This document shows, piece by piece, positions 29,164 through 38,130 of a stretch of DNA of 64,000 nt (positions are counted from its first letter, which is position 1; every line of letters starts with the position of its first letter). The position numbers were made by a program, and so were the translations under genes. Below the pieces are notes generated by a model. That model saw only the letters and a program-made list of their open reading frames with translations. It did not search any database and was not told the origin of the DNA. The DNA lies in assembly GCA_947497245.1 (NCBI GenBank), contig CANMFO010000005.1, positions 207,389 through 271,388 on the forward strand. The letters run 5' to 3'. This stretch comes from an uncultured Flavobacteriaceae bacterium (lineage in GTDB: Bacteria > Bacteroidota > Bacteroidia > Flavobacteriales > Flavobacteriaceae).

Positions 29164-30432
29164 CTACAGTTTAATTTTTTCCAAGGGAAGCCCGAACAGC
29201 TGGAGGGCAATGGCATCCAACAATGTCTTTTCGCCTTTAAAATGAAAGGTACGGTGCACATGGGTAATCGATTCATCGGGAGCCAAGTGGGCCGCAGGGG
29301 AAGAACTCTCCAATTCGTAAAACGGACCCAACTGCTCGTTGTTTTCCAATGGTCCGTCGTTATAGGAATTCACCGCATCACCGGCAAAGGGGGCATCCTG
29401 TATTTCCCATAAGGAGTTTACGTAGTCCGTAATCCCTTCGGGTAAAGAAAAGGCCGCTACGGTCAGGACTTCGTTTTCAGCATCATAACTTCCGGCAAAA
29501 GGTAAAGCCCTTTTTGGGGAGATACCTATTTTGCCACGTTCCCGGCCGTCCGCTTTGAACAGGACCACACTATCCAAAACCCTCAATCTATCAGGGGAAA
29601 TCTTTCCCTTTCCAAAATGATAGTCCGTCACGATTTCACCCAGGACCTCCGTATCCCCGGTCCGGAACGGAACGATCACCGTAGTGCCATCGCTTGGGTT
29701 AAGCATACTAAGTATCCAGATGGACAGCATACCCGTAGTTTTGTCCCAGGCCGTCCCCCCCGTATTGGTGACCGTATTTTCCGTTTCAAAACCGACCATA
29801 CGGAGATCATCGGCAAATTCAACCCCCAAAAGGCCCATGGCCTCCTGTCTGCCCAATAGTTTTACCGTTCTATCCACCTTTAGGTCAAAGGGAGTCCCGG
29901 AATGATTGAGCAGTTGCATATGTTTCTTGAACCGTGCTGTGGTATCGGTTTTGTCGATCAAGTCAAAAGGTTCGGTATCCAGTTCCTTCGGAACATACCA
30001 ATTGTCGAATTCGAAAGAGGTCCCCGGCTTAAAATAAATGGAATACTGCCCTCCCTCGGGCCCTAGCCAAAAGCGTTCCTCGCCCCCGATCGGATTAAAA
30101 TGTTCTTTGACCTCGCCCGATTCGATCAATTCGTAATTCAGCCAGCCGAAACTTTGCCCTGCAGGACCTTTTGCCGTACTGGTCATTACCCTACCCTGTA
30201 GGGCAGGGGCGATAGCAACCTTGGCAGTGTTGGAAGAATCGGAGAGTTCTATAATCTCCATGTACTTCGTCAAGAAAGCGATGGCCTCCCCATAGTTTTG
30301 TGGTCTTTCCATAGTTTGCGCTGTTTCATCTTCAATTGCCTTCTTGTTTTTGAACTGACAGGCCACCAGTAACATGGTTACAACAACCATTGGTATTTTC
30401 CATTTGCCTAGATTGCCTCTGGTGCGTTTCAT
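29164..30432 (-). CDS. DUF6786 family lipoprotein
   Basis: A 422-residue protein with a lipobox (VVVTMLLVAC). The body is beta-rich and resembles the DUF6786 family, related to galactose-mutarotase-like folds: GWLNYELIESGEVKEHFNPI, GGEERFWLGPEGGQYSIYFK, LGVEFADDLRMVGFETENTV. No known catalytic motif is visible. Co-location with GH95 and the sugar-type regulator suggests carbohydrate binding or epimerisation, an inference from fold and position. It is divergent from the NrtR-like gene across a 459-base control region. Confidence 0.65.
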   Translation of the reverse strand: MKRTRGNLGKWKIPMVVVTMLLVACQFKNKKAIEDETAQTMERPQNYGEAIAFLTKYMEIIELSDSSNTAKVAIAPALQGRVMTSTAKGPAGQSFGWLNYELIESGEVKEHFNPIGGEERFWLGPEGGQYSIYFKPGTSFEFDNWYVPKELDTEPFDLIDKTDTTARFKKHMQLLNHSGTPFDLKVDRTVKLLGRQEAMGLLGVEFADDLRMVGFETENTVTNTGGTAWDKTTGMLSIWILSMLNPSDGTTVIVPFRTGDTEVLGEIVTDYHFGKGKISPDRLRVLDSVVLFKADGRERGKIGISPKRALPFAGSYDAENEVLTVAAFSLPEGITDYVNSLWEIQDAPFAGDAVNSYNDGPLENNEQLGPFYELESSSPAAHLAPDESITHVHRTFHFKGEKTLLDAIALQLFGLPLEKIKL

Positions 30433-30891
30433 TTTTTCTGGTTTAGATTACCTGATGGGGTTTGGCGACCCCAAACCGTCCGTTACCGGACCTCTTTTTG
30501 AGGTCGTATAAATTTACGGCTAATATTGCAGTTTTGGGCACTGCTTTTTTTAGGGCACCTATCGGGCTGCCCGAGCAGGGAACCCGGGCCGCAAGGAAGG
30601 TGAAAGCGATCAGCCCAGGTGCTTCGAAGGGCTGTGCGGTTACTACTGTCCCCGGATGGTTTTTGTGCGGTGTGGAAAATCGTTTTCGATTTGGAAACGA
30701 AATTTTGGACCGACATTCGGTGGAAATCGCAAAAGATGCTCACTTTTTGTGGCGAAAAAAGAAAAAATCAACTTATTGTCTCAATTTGTGACAATAATAT
30801 TTTGTTTTTACGGATTTTTAACTTTCATTTGAAAAAAAATCATTTTTTGGAAGGAAAAGGAAACCGGAAATTGCCATCCAGGGAGGAGTTT
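30433..30891. other. Divergent intergenic region of 459 bases
   Basis: No credible gene lies between the DUF6786 and NrtR-like starts. The left half is GC-rich and holds short open frames without homology; the right 130 bases are AT-rich and contain the inverted repeat listed separately. Promoters for both genes are expected here, but no full match to the Bacteroidota TTTG / TAnnTTTG elements was found. Confidence 0.5.
30775..30795. promoter_or_regulatory. Inverted repeat, candidate operator
   Basis: A perfect 6-base inverted repeat ATTGTC-N9-GACAAT spans 21 bases, 97 bases upstream of the NrtR-like start and inside the AT-rich part of the divergent region. Spacing suits a dimeric regulator. 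The neighbouring NrtR/AraR-like protein is the obvious candidate binder (inference). Confidence 0.4.
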
Positions 30892-31569
30892 ATGCCACAT
30901 TTGGCCTATGATTCCGTCATTTTTGGCTTCAATGGGAAACAGCTTAAAATTTTGATTTTGGAATACCACAATACTGGATTTTTTGCACTCCCGGGAGGTT
31001 TTGTAAAGCGCAACGAAAATTTAGACGAAGCAGTGCAAAGGGGACTTACTGAACGCACGGGACTGAAGGAAATTTATTTGGAACAGTTCCATACCTTCGG
31101 GGATACCCTCAGGGCAGCCCCCGATGTAATGCGAACCATCTTGGCGGCCAATGGTTTTGAAGTGGCGGATGACCATTGGTTGTTGTCACGGTTTATATCG
31201 GTCGCCTATTACGCCCTTATCAATTACGACGAGGTAAGTCCCCGGCCCGACGAACTTTCCGATTCCATCAATTGGTACGCCCTGGATGAATTGCCCCCCT
31301 TGATGATGGACCATCGAAGGATAGTGGAAAAGGCCTTGGAAACCTTGAGGGGAAACCTGGACAGAAAATTGATCGGCATGAACCTTTTACCGGTGAAATT
31401 TACTATGAAAACACTGCAACAGGTATATGAAGCGATTTTGGGAGAAAAATTGCGTCGTACTACCTTTCAGCGAAAAATGCTGGGAATGGACATTTTGGAG
31501 CGCCACGAAAAATGGTTTACCGGAGGTGCCCACAAGGCCCCTTACCTCTATAGCTTCAAAGCAGGGTAA
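30892..31569 (+). CDS. NrtR/AraR-like transcriptional regulator (degenerate Nudix plus winged helix)
   Basis: ATG 30892 has a strong ribosome site (GGGAGGAG) and fits the family; the open frame further upstream does not. The 225-residue protein has an N-terminal Nudix domain whose box is degenerate: GGFVKRNENLDEAVQRGLTE lacks the REUxEE glutamates, as expected for a sensor, not a hydrolase. The C-terminal ~80 residues form the winged-helix domain (FTMKTLQQVYEAILGEKLRR, TTFQRKMLGM). In Bacteroidota this family includes AraR and related sugar-pathway regulators, and NrtR for NAD. The adjacent GH95, DUF6786 and esterase genes favour a sugar-type effector. Confidence 0.82.
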   Translation: MPHLAYDSVIFGFNGKQLKILILEYHNTGFFALPGGFVKRNENLDEAVQRGLTERTGLKEIYLEQFHTFGDTLRAAPDVMRTILAANGFEVADDHWLLSRFISVAYYALINYDEVSPRPDELSDSINWYALDELPPLMMDHRRIVEKALETLRGNLDRKLIGMNLLPVKFTMKTLQQVYEAILGEKLRRTTFQRKMLGMDILERHEKWFTGGAHKAPYLYSFKAG

Positions 31570-31648
31570 ACTGCACATGGCAATGCACAGGGAAGGGAAT
31601 CGATGGGCGTAATCCTTTGTTGAAAACGCATAACAGATTAAAAATAGG

Positions 31649-31668
31649 GCCCAAGCGACTTGGGCTTT
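31649..31668 (+). terminator. Candidate intrinsic terminator
   Basis: GCCCAAG-CGA-CTTGGGC forms a perfect 7-base stem with a 3-base loop, followed by only TTT. It lies 80 bases after the NrtR-like stop and 33 before the carboxylesterase start. The T-run is short, so it may be weak or serve another structural role. Confidence 0.5.
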
Positions 31669-31700
31669 ACGAACAAACCTTATAAATCAATACTGAAATC

Positions 31701-33317
31701 ATGAAAAAAAGTATCTATTGTCTTTTGATTCCGGCACTCTTGCTCTCCTTTACCAAAAGCAGCGGCCAAGAAGTCATAACCGGGGAAAATGTTGCAGTCA
31801 CCCATACGGAATCGGGAAAAGTTCGTGGTTATGTCCACGATGGGACCTATATCTACAAGGGAATACCCTATGCCAAGGCGGAACGCTTCATGGCCCCTTC
31901 AAAGCCCGATTCGTGGGAAGGCGTTAGAAGTTCAACTATGTACGGTCCCGTGGCCCCTTTGATGACGCCGACCACGGTCGTACAGGACGAGCCCGAGTTT
32001 GTTTTCGACCATGACTGGGGCTATACCAATGAGGATTGCCTCCGAATCAATATCTGGACACCGAGCATCGATGACGATAAAAAAAGACCGGTTCTGTTTT
32101 GGATCCATGGTGGAGGTTTTACAGCTGGCTCAAGTCAGGAACTGCCTTCCTATGACGGTGAAAATCTAAGTAAAAAGGGTGATGTGGTGGTGGTTTCCAT
32201 CAATCACCGGCTCAACATATTGGGCTTTTTGGACCTATCGGCATATGGCGATAAATACCGGCATTCTGCCAATAACAGTATTCTTGATATGGTGGCGGCC
32301 CTCGAATGGGTCCGGGGCAATATCGAGAATTTCGGAGGAGACCCTGCCAATGTTACCATTTACGGACAGTCGGGTGGAGGGGCCAAAGTGAACACGCTAA
32401 TGGCCATGCCAAAGGCCAAGGGCCTTTTCCACAAAGCGATCAACCAAAGCGGTTCTTTTCGGATGGCCATGCTGGAAAAAAGCGAGACCCAGGCCATTGG
32501 TGCCGAGGTAATGGCGAATCTGGGACTGAGCGCCAATGAAGTGGATAGCATACATAATATTCCATTTGAAACTTTGAGTGCGGCCGGTACCAAGGCCCTA
32601 AAAAAGATAGAGGAAAAAATGAAGTCGGAGGGAAAACCGATCTCCGGATTCGGATTGAACTGGGGCCCGAGCCGAGATGGGGAGGACCTGCCCTATCAAC
32701 TTTTTTCAGAAGACGCTTTTTTGCTTTCGAAGGCTGTGCCCCTATTGATCGGTACTACCAAAAACGAGTTTACGCCCTTTGTTAATGGGCGGTTTTCCAA
32801 GGCGTCCGAATCGGAAGTTTTAGCACATATCCGGGAAACCTATAAAGATAAGGCCGACGCCTATTTGGCCGCTGTGAAAAAGGCCTACCCGATGGATACC
32901 AAACCTTCCGATCTGTTGGATGTCGATACCATGTTCCGACCTGGTGCGGTGGTCCAGGCCAATGAAAAATCGGCCTTGGAAGGCGGTGCCTCGGTGTATA
33001 TGTATCTTTTTACCTGGCAATCGCCGGTGTTTGACGGCAAGTACAAATCACTGCACTGTATGGAACTTCCTTTCGTTTTTGACAACGTCGATCGGGCCAG
33101 AAATATGACAGGAGGTGGTCAGGAAGCCCATGCCCTTGCGGCTAAAATGAGCCAGGCCTGGCTAAATTTTGCCAAGACCGGAAACCCGAACCATTCCGGT
33201 TTGCCGGAATGGCCCGCCTACACCCGCACCAATACGGCCACCATGCACTTTGATACCGCATGTGGGGTAAAACCGCAGTTGGACAAGGAATTGTTCGATC
33301 TGTTGACCAATCGATAG
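31701..33317 (+). CDS. Secreted type-B carboxylesterase
   Basis: A 538-residue alpha/beta hydrolase with a signal peptide (LLIPALLLSFTKSSGQ). The type-B signature ENFGGDPANVTIYGQSGGG is clear, with the nucleophile Ser224. VLFWIHGGGFTAGSSQELPS is the oxyanion region, EDCLRINIWTP the other family block, and LHCMELPFVFDN carries the likely catalytic His. Such enzymes hydrolyse carboxylic esters; in algal-polymer loci they may remove acyl decorations, but the true substrate is unknown. It follows the NrtR-like gene with a hairpin between, so it may be transcribed separately. Confidence 0.82.
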   Translation: MKKSIYCLLIPALLLSFTKSSGQEVITGENVAVTHTESGKVRGYVHDGTYIYKGIPYAKAERFMAPSKPDSWEGVRSSTMYGPVAPLMTPTTVVQDEPEFVFDHDWGYTNEDCLRINIWTPSIDDDKKRPVLFWIHGGGFTAGSSQELPSYDGENLSKKGDVVVVSINHRLNILGFLDLSAYGDKYRHSANNSILDMVAALEWVRGNIENFGGDPANVTIYGQSGGGAKVNTLMAMPKAKGLFHKAINQSGSFRMAMLEKSETQAIGAEVMANLGLSANEVDSIHNIPFETLSAAGTKALKKIEEKMKSEGKPISGFGLNWGPSRDGEDLPYQLFSEDAFLLSKAVPLLIGTTKNEFTPFVNGRFSKASESEVLAHIRETYKDKADAYLAAVKKAYPMDTKPSDLLDVDTMFRPGAVVQANEKSALEGGASVYMYLFTWQSPVFDGKYKSLHCMELPFVFDNVDRARNMTGGGQEAHALAAKMSQAWLNFAKTGNPNHSGLPEWPAYTRTNTATMHFDTACGVKPQLDKELFDLLTNR

Positions 33318-33387
33318 GAGAAAGTAAATTGGGTCCGTGAAATAGGGTTGGTTCAAGCAGCTACGGGCGATAGGGTGTCTTGTACGG

Positions 33388-34113
33388 TTATAGACCCAAC
33401 AAAGAAAAAAATTCGGCCTTATGACTTTCCCCTATGGGAATCCTGACGTCGTTTATCACAATGCGGTTTCTTTGGATCCTTTTGATGAAGTTCACGTTTA
33501 CAATAAAGGATTTATGAACCCTAAAAAATTGATTTGCGGGAAGTTTGTCCAAAATCTCCCCGAAACTCATTCGCGTGAGTATCGTTTTGTTGGTATTGAC
33601 CACGTGAATTTTCAAATAGTCCTTTAGCCCCTGAATATATTCGATATCATCCAGATTTATTTTTACACTTTCATATTCCGCTTTTACAAAAACAAAATGC
33701 TGGGCATCGCCGGCTTCCCCATAGGATGAAAAAACATTGGCCTCCACAGCCTTTTCTTTACTGGCGAACAGTTCCTTGGCCCTGGAGACCGCTTTGATAA
33801 AGCGATTGTAGGGTATGGGCTTTACCAGGTAATCCACTGCGTTTAGATCAAACCCTTCGACGGCGTATTGTGGGTAGGCGGTGGTAAAAATGAACAAGGG
33901 CCGGTTGTCCAGGGAACTGATAAAATCTATTCCACTGATTTGTGGCATTTCAATATCACAGAAAATGAGGTCCACCCGTTTTTCCTTGATCATGGAGATG
34001 GCATCCAGCGGATTGGTAAAAGTGGCCCCCAACTCCAAAAAATCCATTTTGCCACAGTAACCTGTCAGAACATCTATGGCCAGAGGTTCGTCATCGATGA
34101 TTATATACTTCAT
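33388..34113 (-). CDS. LytTR family response regulator
   Basis: A 241-residue two-component regulator. The receiver domain (residues 1-~120) has the acidic pocket IIIDDEP, the phospho-acceptor Asp53 in FCDIEMP, Thr in FTTAYPQYAVEGF and Lys in LVKPI. The C-terminal LytTR DNA-binding domain (~140-241) shows DIEYIQGLKDYLKIHV and FFRVHKSFIVNVNFIKRI. It starts 4 bases after the histidine kinase stop, forming a standard LytS/LytTR pair. Confidence 0.9.
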   Translation of the reverse strand: MKYIIIDDEPLAIDVLTGYCGKMDFLELGATFTNPLDAISMIKEKRVDLIFCDIEMPQISGIDFISSLDNRPLFIFTTAYPQYAVEGFDLNAVDYLVKPIPYNRFIKAVSRAKELFASKEKAVEANVFSSYGEAGDAQHFVFVKAEYESVKINLDDIEYIQGLKDYLKIHVVNTNKTILTRMSFGEILDKLPANQFFRVHKSFIVNVNFIKRIQRNRIVINDVRIPIGESHKAEFFSLLGL

Positions 34114-34117
34114 GATC

Positions 34118-35140
34118 TCATAGTTTTAGGGTCAGGTCCACCGAATAGGTTTCTCCATCGTTGTTGATCTCGAGCTCATGGGAGCCAGGATAAAGCAATG
34201 ACAATCTGTTTCTAATGTTTTCCAGGCCCACCCCGGAGCTTTTCGATTTTTTTTTAAAGGCCCCTATGGCATTCAGCACGTGTAGATGTATAGACTGCTC
34301 TTTTATGGAAAGGTTTATTCTGACATTGGTTTTTCCCTGGTAATCCGTTCCGTATTTGAAAGCGTTCTCAATAAAGGAGATGAACAACAAGGGAGGTATC
34401 GCCTTCCCTTTGTCCTGTCCCGAAATTTTCAAACTTACGTTCTCCGTATCGGACAACCGCAAGCGCTGCAATTGGACGTAGTTTTTGATGTATTCTATTT
34501 CTTTGTTCAAGGGCACAAAATCCTTGTCGGCCTCGTATAGCATGTAGCGCATCAATTCGGACAAATTGATAATGGCCTCGGAGGTATCGGGCGATTTCTT
34601 AACGGAAAGGGAGTAGATGGCGTTCAAGGAATTGAAGAGAAAATGGGGATTCAACTGCGTCTTTAAAAATTGCAGCTCCGAATGCACCTTTTCGTTCTCG
34701 ACAATTTTTCTGAGATCCTCGTTTTTTTTCCATTCCACATAAATTCTCAAGCCCGCGCTGAGAACAAATGGTACGCCAAGAATAATGGTGGATATAAAGA
34801 AGCGCCCCAAGAGCAGGTTTCTTGGCTTGTCCTGGACCATGGGTTGCATGCCATCGGGGAACGGGGTGGGGAAGCAAAAGTTGATGATTGTGGAGGCCAG
34901 TGCAATGATCAGTAGGGAAGCGACAATATAGACCGATATATCCTTTTTGAGCAACAGCTTGGGCACAAGATAAAAATAGTTGAAATAGAACAGGACGGCC
35001 GTTAAAAGGAGCCGGATCGGCAGATCCGAAGGAATGGGCCTCAGTCGAAACACAAAAGGAGACAACATGAGACCGTAAAAACATAGCCATAGAAACACAT
35101 GGAGGGAAAATTGTTGGATGTATCTTTTCTTCAAGGTCAT
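34118..35140 (-). CDS. LytS/YehU-type sensor histidine kinase
   Basis: A 340-residue membrane kinase with four N-terminal hydrophobic segments (residues ~12-130). The His_kinase domain has FLKTQLNPHFLFNSLNAIYS, with His166 as the phosphorylation site, and an ATPase domain with the N-box FIENAFKYG and GVGLENIRNRL. It lacks a large extracellular sensor domain, so ligand sensing probably uses the membrane region or a partner protein. It lies between DUF4907 (12 bases upstream) and its response regulator (4 bases downstream). Confidence 0.88.
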   Translation of the reverse strand: MTLKKRYIQQFSLHVFLWLCFYGLMLSPFVFRLRPIPSDLPIRLLLTAVLFYFNYFYLVPKLLLKKDISVYIVASLLIIALASTIINFCFPTPFPDGMQPMVQDKPRNLLLGRFFISTIILGVPFVLSAGLRIYVEWKKNEDLRKIVENEKVHSELQFLKTQLNPHFLFNSLNAIYSLSVKKSPDTSEAIINLSELMRYMLYEADKDFVPLNKEIEYIKNYVQLQRLRLSDTENVSLKISGQDKGKAIPPLLFISFIENAFKYGTDYQGKTNVRINLSIKEQSIHLHVLNAIGAFKKKSKSSGVGLENIRNRLSLLYPGSHELEINNDGETYSVDLTLKL

Positions 35141-35151
35141 TTGGAACCGTA

Positions 35152-35496
35152 CTATTTCTCCAAGATAGGGATATTTAGATCGTGCAACTCTTGGAGAACC
35201 AGTACCGGACTGGCCCCCTTTCGCATCTTGTCCATGACCAGGTCGGCCACAAGTCTTGCATCTTTAGCGGATGGGAACGTTTTTTTACCGGCAACTACCG
35301 GGATGAAATCCTGTTTTATGAGCGGTTGGTCACCGTTCAGGATCATATAACCATAGCCATCGTTTACCGGATATATGCTGCAGTGCAGCTTTGGTCTGGA
35401 GGTTTCGGGTTCCCCGGTGAAATTTGAAAGGTAATGGCACCACAGCGCTGAGAACAGTCCCAGGGCCAAAATCCCGATAAAAGTCTTATTTCCCAT
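35152..35496 (-). CDS. DUF4907 family small exported protein
   Basis: ATG 35496 gives a 114-residue protein with an N-terminal hydrophobic helix (FIGILALGLFSALWCHYL), either a signal or a single anchor. The rest matches DUF4907: GYGYMILNGDQPLIKQDFIP, VVAGKKTFPSAKDARLVADL. The family's function is unknown. Its place between the Kelch protein and the kinase, all on the minus strand with short gaps, suggests involvement in signal sensing. Confidence 0.75.
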   Translation of the reverse strand: MGNKTFIGILALGLFSALWCHYLSNFTGEPETSRPKLHCSIYPVNDGYGYMILNGDQPLIKQDFIPVVAGKKTFPSAKDARLVADLVMDKMRKGASPVLVLQELHDLNIPILEK

Positions 35497-35570
35497 AATT
35501 CCAATTTTAATGGGGCCGTCAAAGAGGTACGGCCCCATTGATCAACAAAAACAATCAACCATTCCAAATC

Positions 35571-36569
35571 CTAATCTTCCTCGTCGTATTCCTGAAAGGG
35601 ATAAAACTCGTCCAGGTCATCCAGGTACAAACTTCCTGTTCTACCCAGCCCAACAAAGGCTTTGGACGAGTTTGAAAAAGCGATCGCATCCTGCCTTGTG
35701 GCCCCTTCAAAGGCCGTTTTTGAGTCCCAGGTATCCGTCGATGGGTCGTACTGCCAAACCGAACCGGTGGATCCTGTCCTTTCACCACATGCAATGTATC
35801 CATACCCATTGACCGAGAACCCCACGGCACCACTTCGGGCGATCGCGTAGTCATCCTCCTCGTCAAGGTCCAATAAACTTGTCCAAGTTTCCGTAGCGGG
35901 GTCAAAAACCCAAAAATCTTCCAAATAGCTTCCGTTCGATATCCCGGTGCCCAGGTACACCTTGGAATCGATGGTAAAGGTGGTCGCCGCCCTTCGTTTG
36001 TCTCCCCCGAACCCTACTAGTTCTGTCCAAGAATCGGTTGAAGGGTCGTATTTCCAGAAATCCTTGCGGTCGTTGTCCCCATCGAAGCCCGTACCAAAAT
36101 ATCCATACCCGTTGATGCCGAAAGCTATGGCACTTCGTCTTGGTGTCGAGGGGAAAGGCGCAATTCCCGTCCAAGAATTGGAATCGGGGTCATAACTGTA
36201 GAAGTCCCCGAGTTCATCTACCCCATCATAGCCCGATCCGATATACCCGGTACCATTTATCTCGAAGCCGACTGCCGCGTTTCGTGCCGTTCCGGGAAAA
36301 TCTGCCTTTTGGGACCAAAAGTTCCCATCCATATCATAGGCCCAAAAAGAGTTCAGGTAATCATCACCATCATAGCCCACGCCCATGAACCCGATATTGC
36401 CAATGGTAAATCCGGAGACCGAACTTCTGGGGCTGCCATCAAAAACGGATCTGTCGACCCAATTGCCTATTTCTTCGTCTTCATCATCATCGTTGGAACA
36501 AGCGGTCAACAGCAGTAGGGGCAGCCCCAGTGCCAACATAAATTTCAAGGGATATAGGAATTGTCTCAT
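35571..36569 (-). CDS. Kelch-repeat lipoprotein
   Basis: A 332-residue lipoprotein with a lipobox (LLLLTACSND) and an acidic linker. It contains six to seven Kelch units with repeated phrases: GFTIGNIGFMGVGYDGDDYL, GFEINGTGYIGSGYDGVDEL, AFGINGYGYFGTGFDGDNDR, TFTIDSKVYLGTGISNGSYL, GFSVNGYGYIACGERTG, AFSNSSKAFVGLGRTGS. The WxY/F and YDPxTxxW elements mark a beta-propeller. It likely binds a ligand or protein at the cell surface. It is the first gene of the Kelch-DUF4907-kinase-regulator operon, so it may be part of the sensor input. Confidence 0.82.
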   Translation of the reverse strand: MRQFLYPLKFMLALGLPLLLLTACSNDDDEDEEIGNWVDRSVFDGSPRSSVSGFTIGNIGFMGVGYDGDDYLNSFWAYDMDGNFWSQKADFPGTARNAAVGFEINGTGYIGSGYDGVDELGDFYSYDPDSNSWTGIAPFPSTPRRSAIAFGINGYGYFGTGFDGDNDRKDFWKYDPSTDSWTELVGFGGDKRRAATTFTIDSKVYLGTGISNGSYLEDFWVFDPATETWTSLLDLDEEDDYAIARSGAVGFSVNGYGYIACGERTGSTGSVWQYDPSTDTWDSKTAFEGATRQDAIAFSNSSKAFVGLGRTGSLYLDDLDEFYPFQEYDEED

Positions 36570-36803
36570 AAGTTTGAATGTGTTTGATTTTATTGGTATC
36601 GAAAGTATACATGCTGCGGTACAGTGTAAAATGGAATATATGAAGCCGGATTTTTAACATACCAAAAGGGAAATTTCAGCCATGAACGGGGAAACCCAAT
36701 TGGTCTCAAAAAAGGAGTGTTTCGCATCTTAAAACCTGCGGTAGGTCTATTGCCGTTTCAATCTTTTTTAACGGCCAGTACATTTATGTCAAAGTTGATC
36801 AAG

Positions 36804-38120
36804 ATGAAAAAAATAATGGTCTTTGTCGGTGCGTTGGGCGCATGTCTCTGTTCCTGCAATGGCGACAATCTGAACGAGTCCGATTTTTTGGCAGGGGATT
36901 CCTTTACCGACAGCAATATACGGGTGCTGCGCATCGATACCTTGTCGGTGGCAAGTTCAACCATGAAGTTCGATAGTGTTATCACATCCGTCGCCTCCAG
37001 AATATTGGTGGGCAAATACACCGATCCCATTTTTGGACAGGTGGCCGCCTCAAATTTTTTCGGAATACTACCGTCGACATATGCCATAGATTCGGAGGCT
37101 GAATACGATAGTGTTGTGCTGTTTTTAAATTATGACGGCTATTTCTACAACGATACCCTTCAGGAAAATATCATTCGGGTAAAACAGTTGCGTGAAAAGT
37201 TGGTACCTGCTGAGGGCGATTATTTTTACAATACCAGCAGGATACCCTACTTTGAAAATGATCTGGGCGTACTAAAATACAGCCCGAGGCCGGCTGGTAT
37301 GGACAGTCTGGAAGTCAGATTGTCCGATGGTTTCGGAGCGGATATCTTTAAAAAGTTTCAAGAAAACGAAATCGCCAACATCGATGAGTTCAAAGCGTAT
37401 TTCCATGGGATATCCCTTCAGGGCGGAGTGGACGATGATGGCTCGATCATCGGGTTTTCTTCCGCGGCATCGGAAAGTTACATGCGTTTGTACTTCTCCG
37501 TTTCGGAGGCCGACCAAAGCGTTCAAAGTTATATTGATTTTACCCTTGATCGGGTCAGTTCCCCCATTCCTTTTTTTAACCAGATCACGGCACTATCACC
37601 TATAGGGCATTTGAACCTGCTCACCGATAAGGAAGTGAACTTGTACAGTTCCGATGCGGAAAACCGAACCTACGTACAGTCGGGGACCGGTATCGCGACC
37701 AGAATCCAGTTCCCCACGGTGAAATCGCTTTATGACCTTCCAGGCGAGGGAACCATCCTTGATGCCGTACTAAAAATAAAACCCTCCAAAGAATCGTACG
37801 ACGGACAACTCGTGCTAAAGGATACCCTGGAGGTATATGTCGTTGACCGGAACAATGATATTACGGAACAGTTGTACACGGACGGGGTGCCCGTAAGGGG
37901 CATTTTGAACAGGGACAATGAGGCGTTTAACGATGTCTATTACGAACTTCCATTGGGAACCTATATCGAAAAACTACTTCTTGCCGAAAGCAGTACGGAC
38001 GAAGCGCTTATTCTCTTCCCGCCGAACTATACCTCGACCGTGGACCGGTTTGTCCTGAACGGGGAGGGAGGGTCGAACTATGGAACCACCCTGGAACTAA
38101 CCTTTGCCATATATGATTGA
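36804..38120 (+). CDS. DUF4270 family lipoprotein
   Basis: ATG 36804 gives a 438-residue product with a lipobox (GACLCSC); ATG 36786 is another option. The sequence matches DUF4270: GKYTDPIFGQVAASNFFGIL, YDSVVLFLNYDGYFYNDTLQ, AYFHGISLQGG. The family is exported and typical of Bacteroidota, with no defined function. It diverges from the Kelch operon across 234 bases and is followed by an outer-membrane barrel only 10 bases away. Confidence 0.82.
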   Translation: MKKIMVFVGALGACLCSCNGDNLNESDFLAGDSFTDSNIRVLRIDTLSVASSTMKFDSVITSVASRILVGKYTDPIFGQVAASNFFGILPSTYAIDSEAEYDSVVLFLNYDGYFYNDTLQENIIRVKQLREKLVPAEGDYFYNTSRIPYFENDLGVLKYSPRPAGMDSLEVRLSDGFGADIFKKFQENEIANIDEFKAYFHGISLQGGVDDDGSIIGFSSAASESYMRLYFSVSEADQSVQSYIDFTLDRVSSPIPFFNQITALSPIGHLNLLTDKEVNLYSSDAENRTYVQSGTGIATRIQFPTVKSLYDLPGEGTILDAVLKIKPSKESYDGQLVLKDTLEVYVVDRNNDITEQLYTDGVPVRGILNRDNEAFNDVYYELPLGTYIEKLLLAESSTDEALILFPPNYTSTVDRFVLNGEGGSNYGTTLELTFAIYD

Positions 38121-38130
38121 AACCGTAAGA

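Noticed and set aside
30619..30891. Upstream extension of the NrtR-like gene
   Set aside because: No similarity to the family, poor composition, and a strong ribosome site sits at ATG 30892.
35555..35905. Antisense and frame-shadow ORFs across the Kelch gene
   Set aside because: They arise from repetitive Kelch coding sequence and have no independent support.
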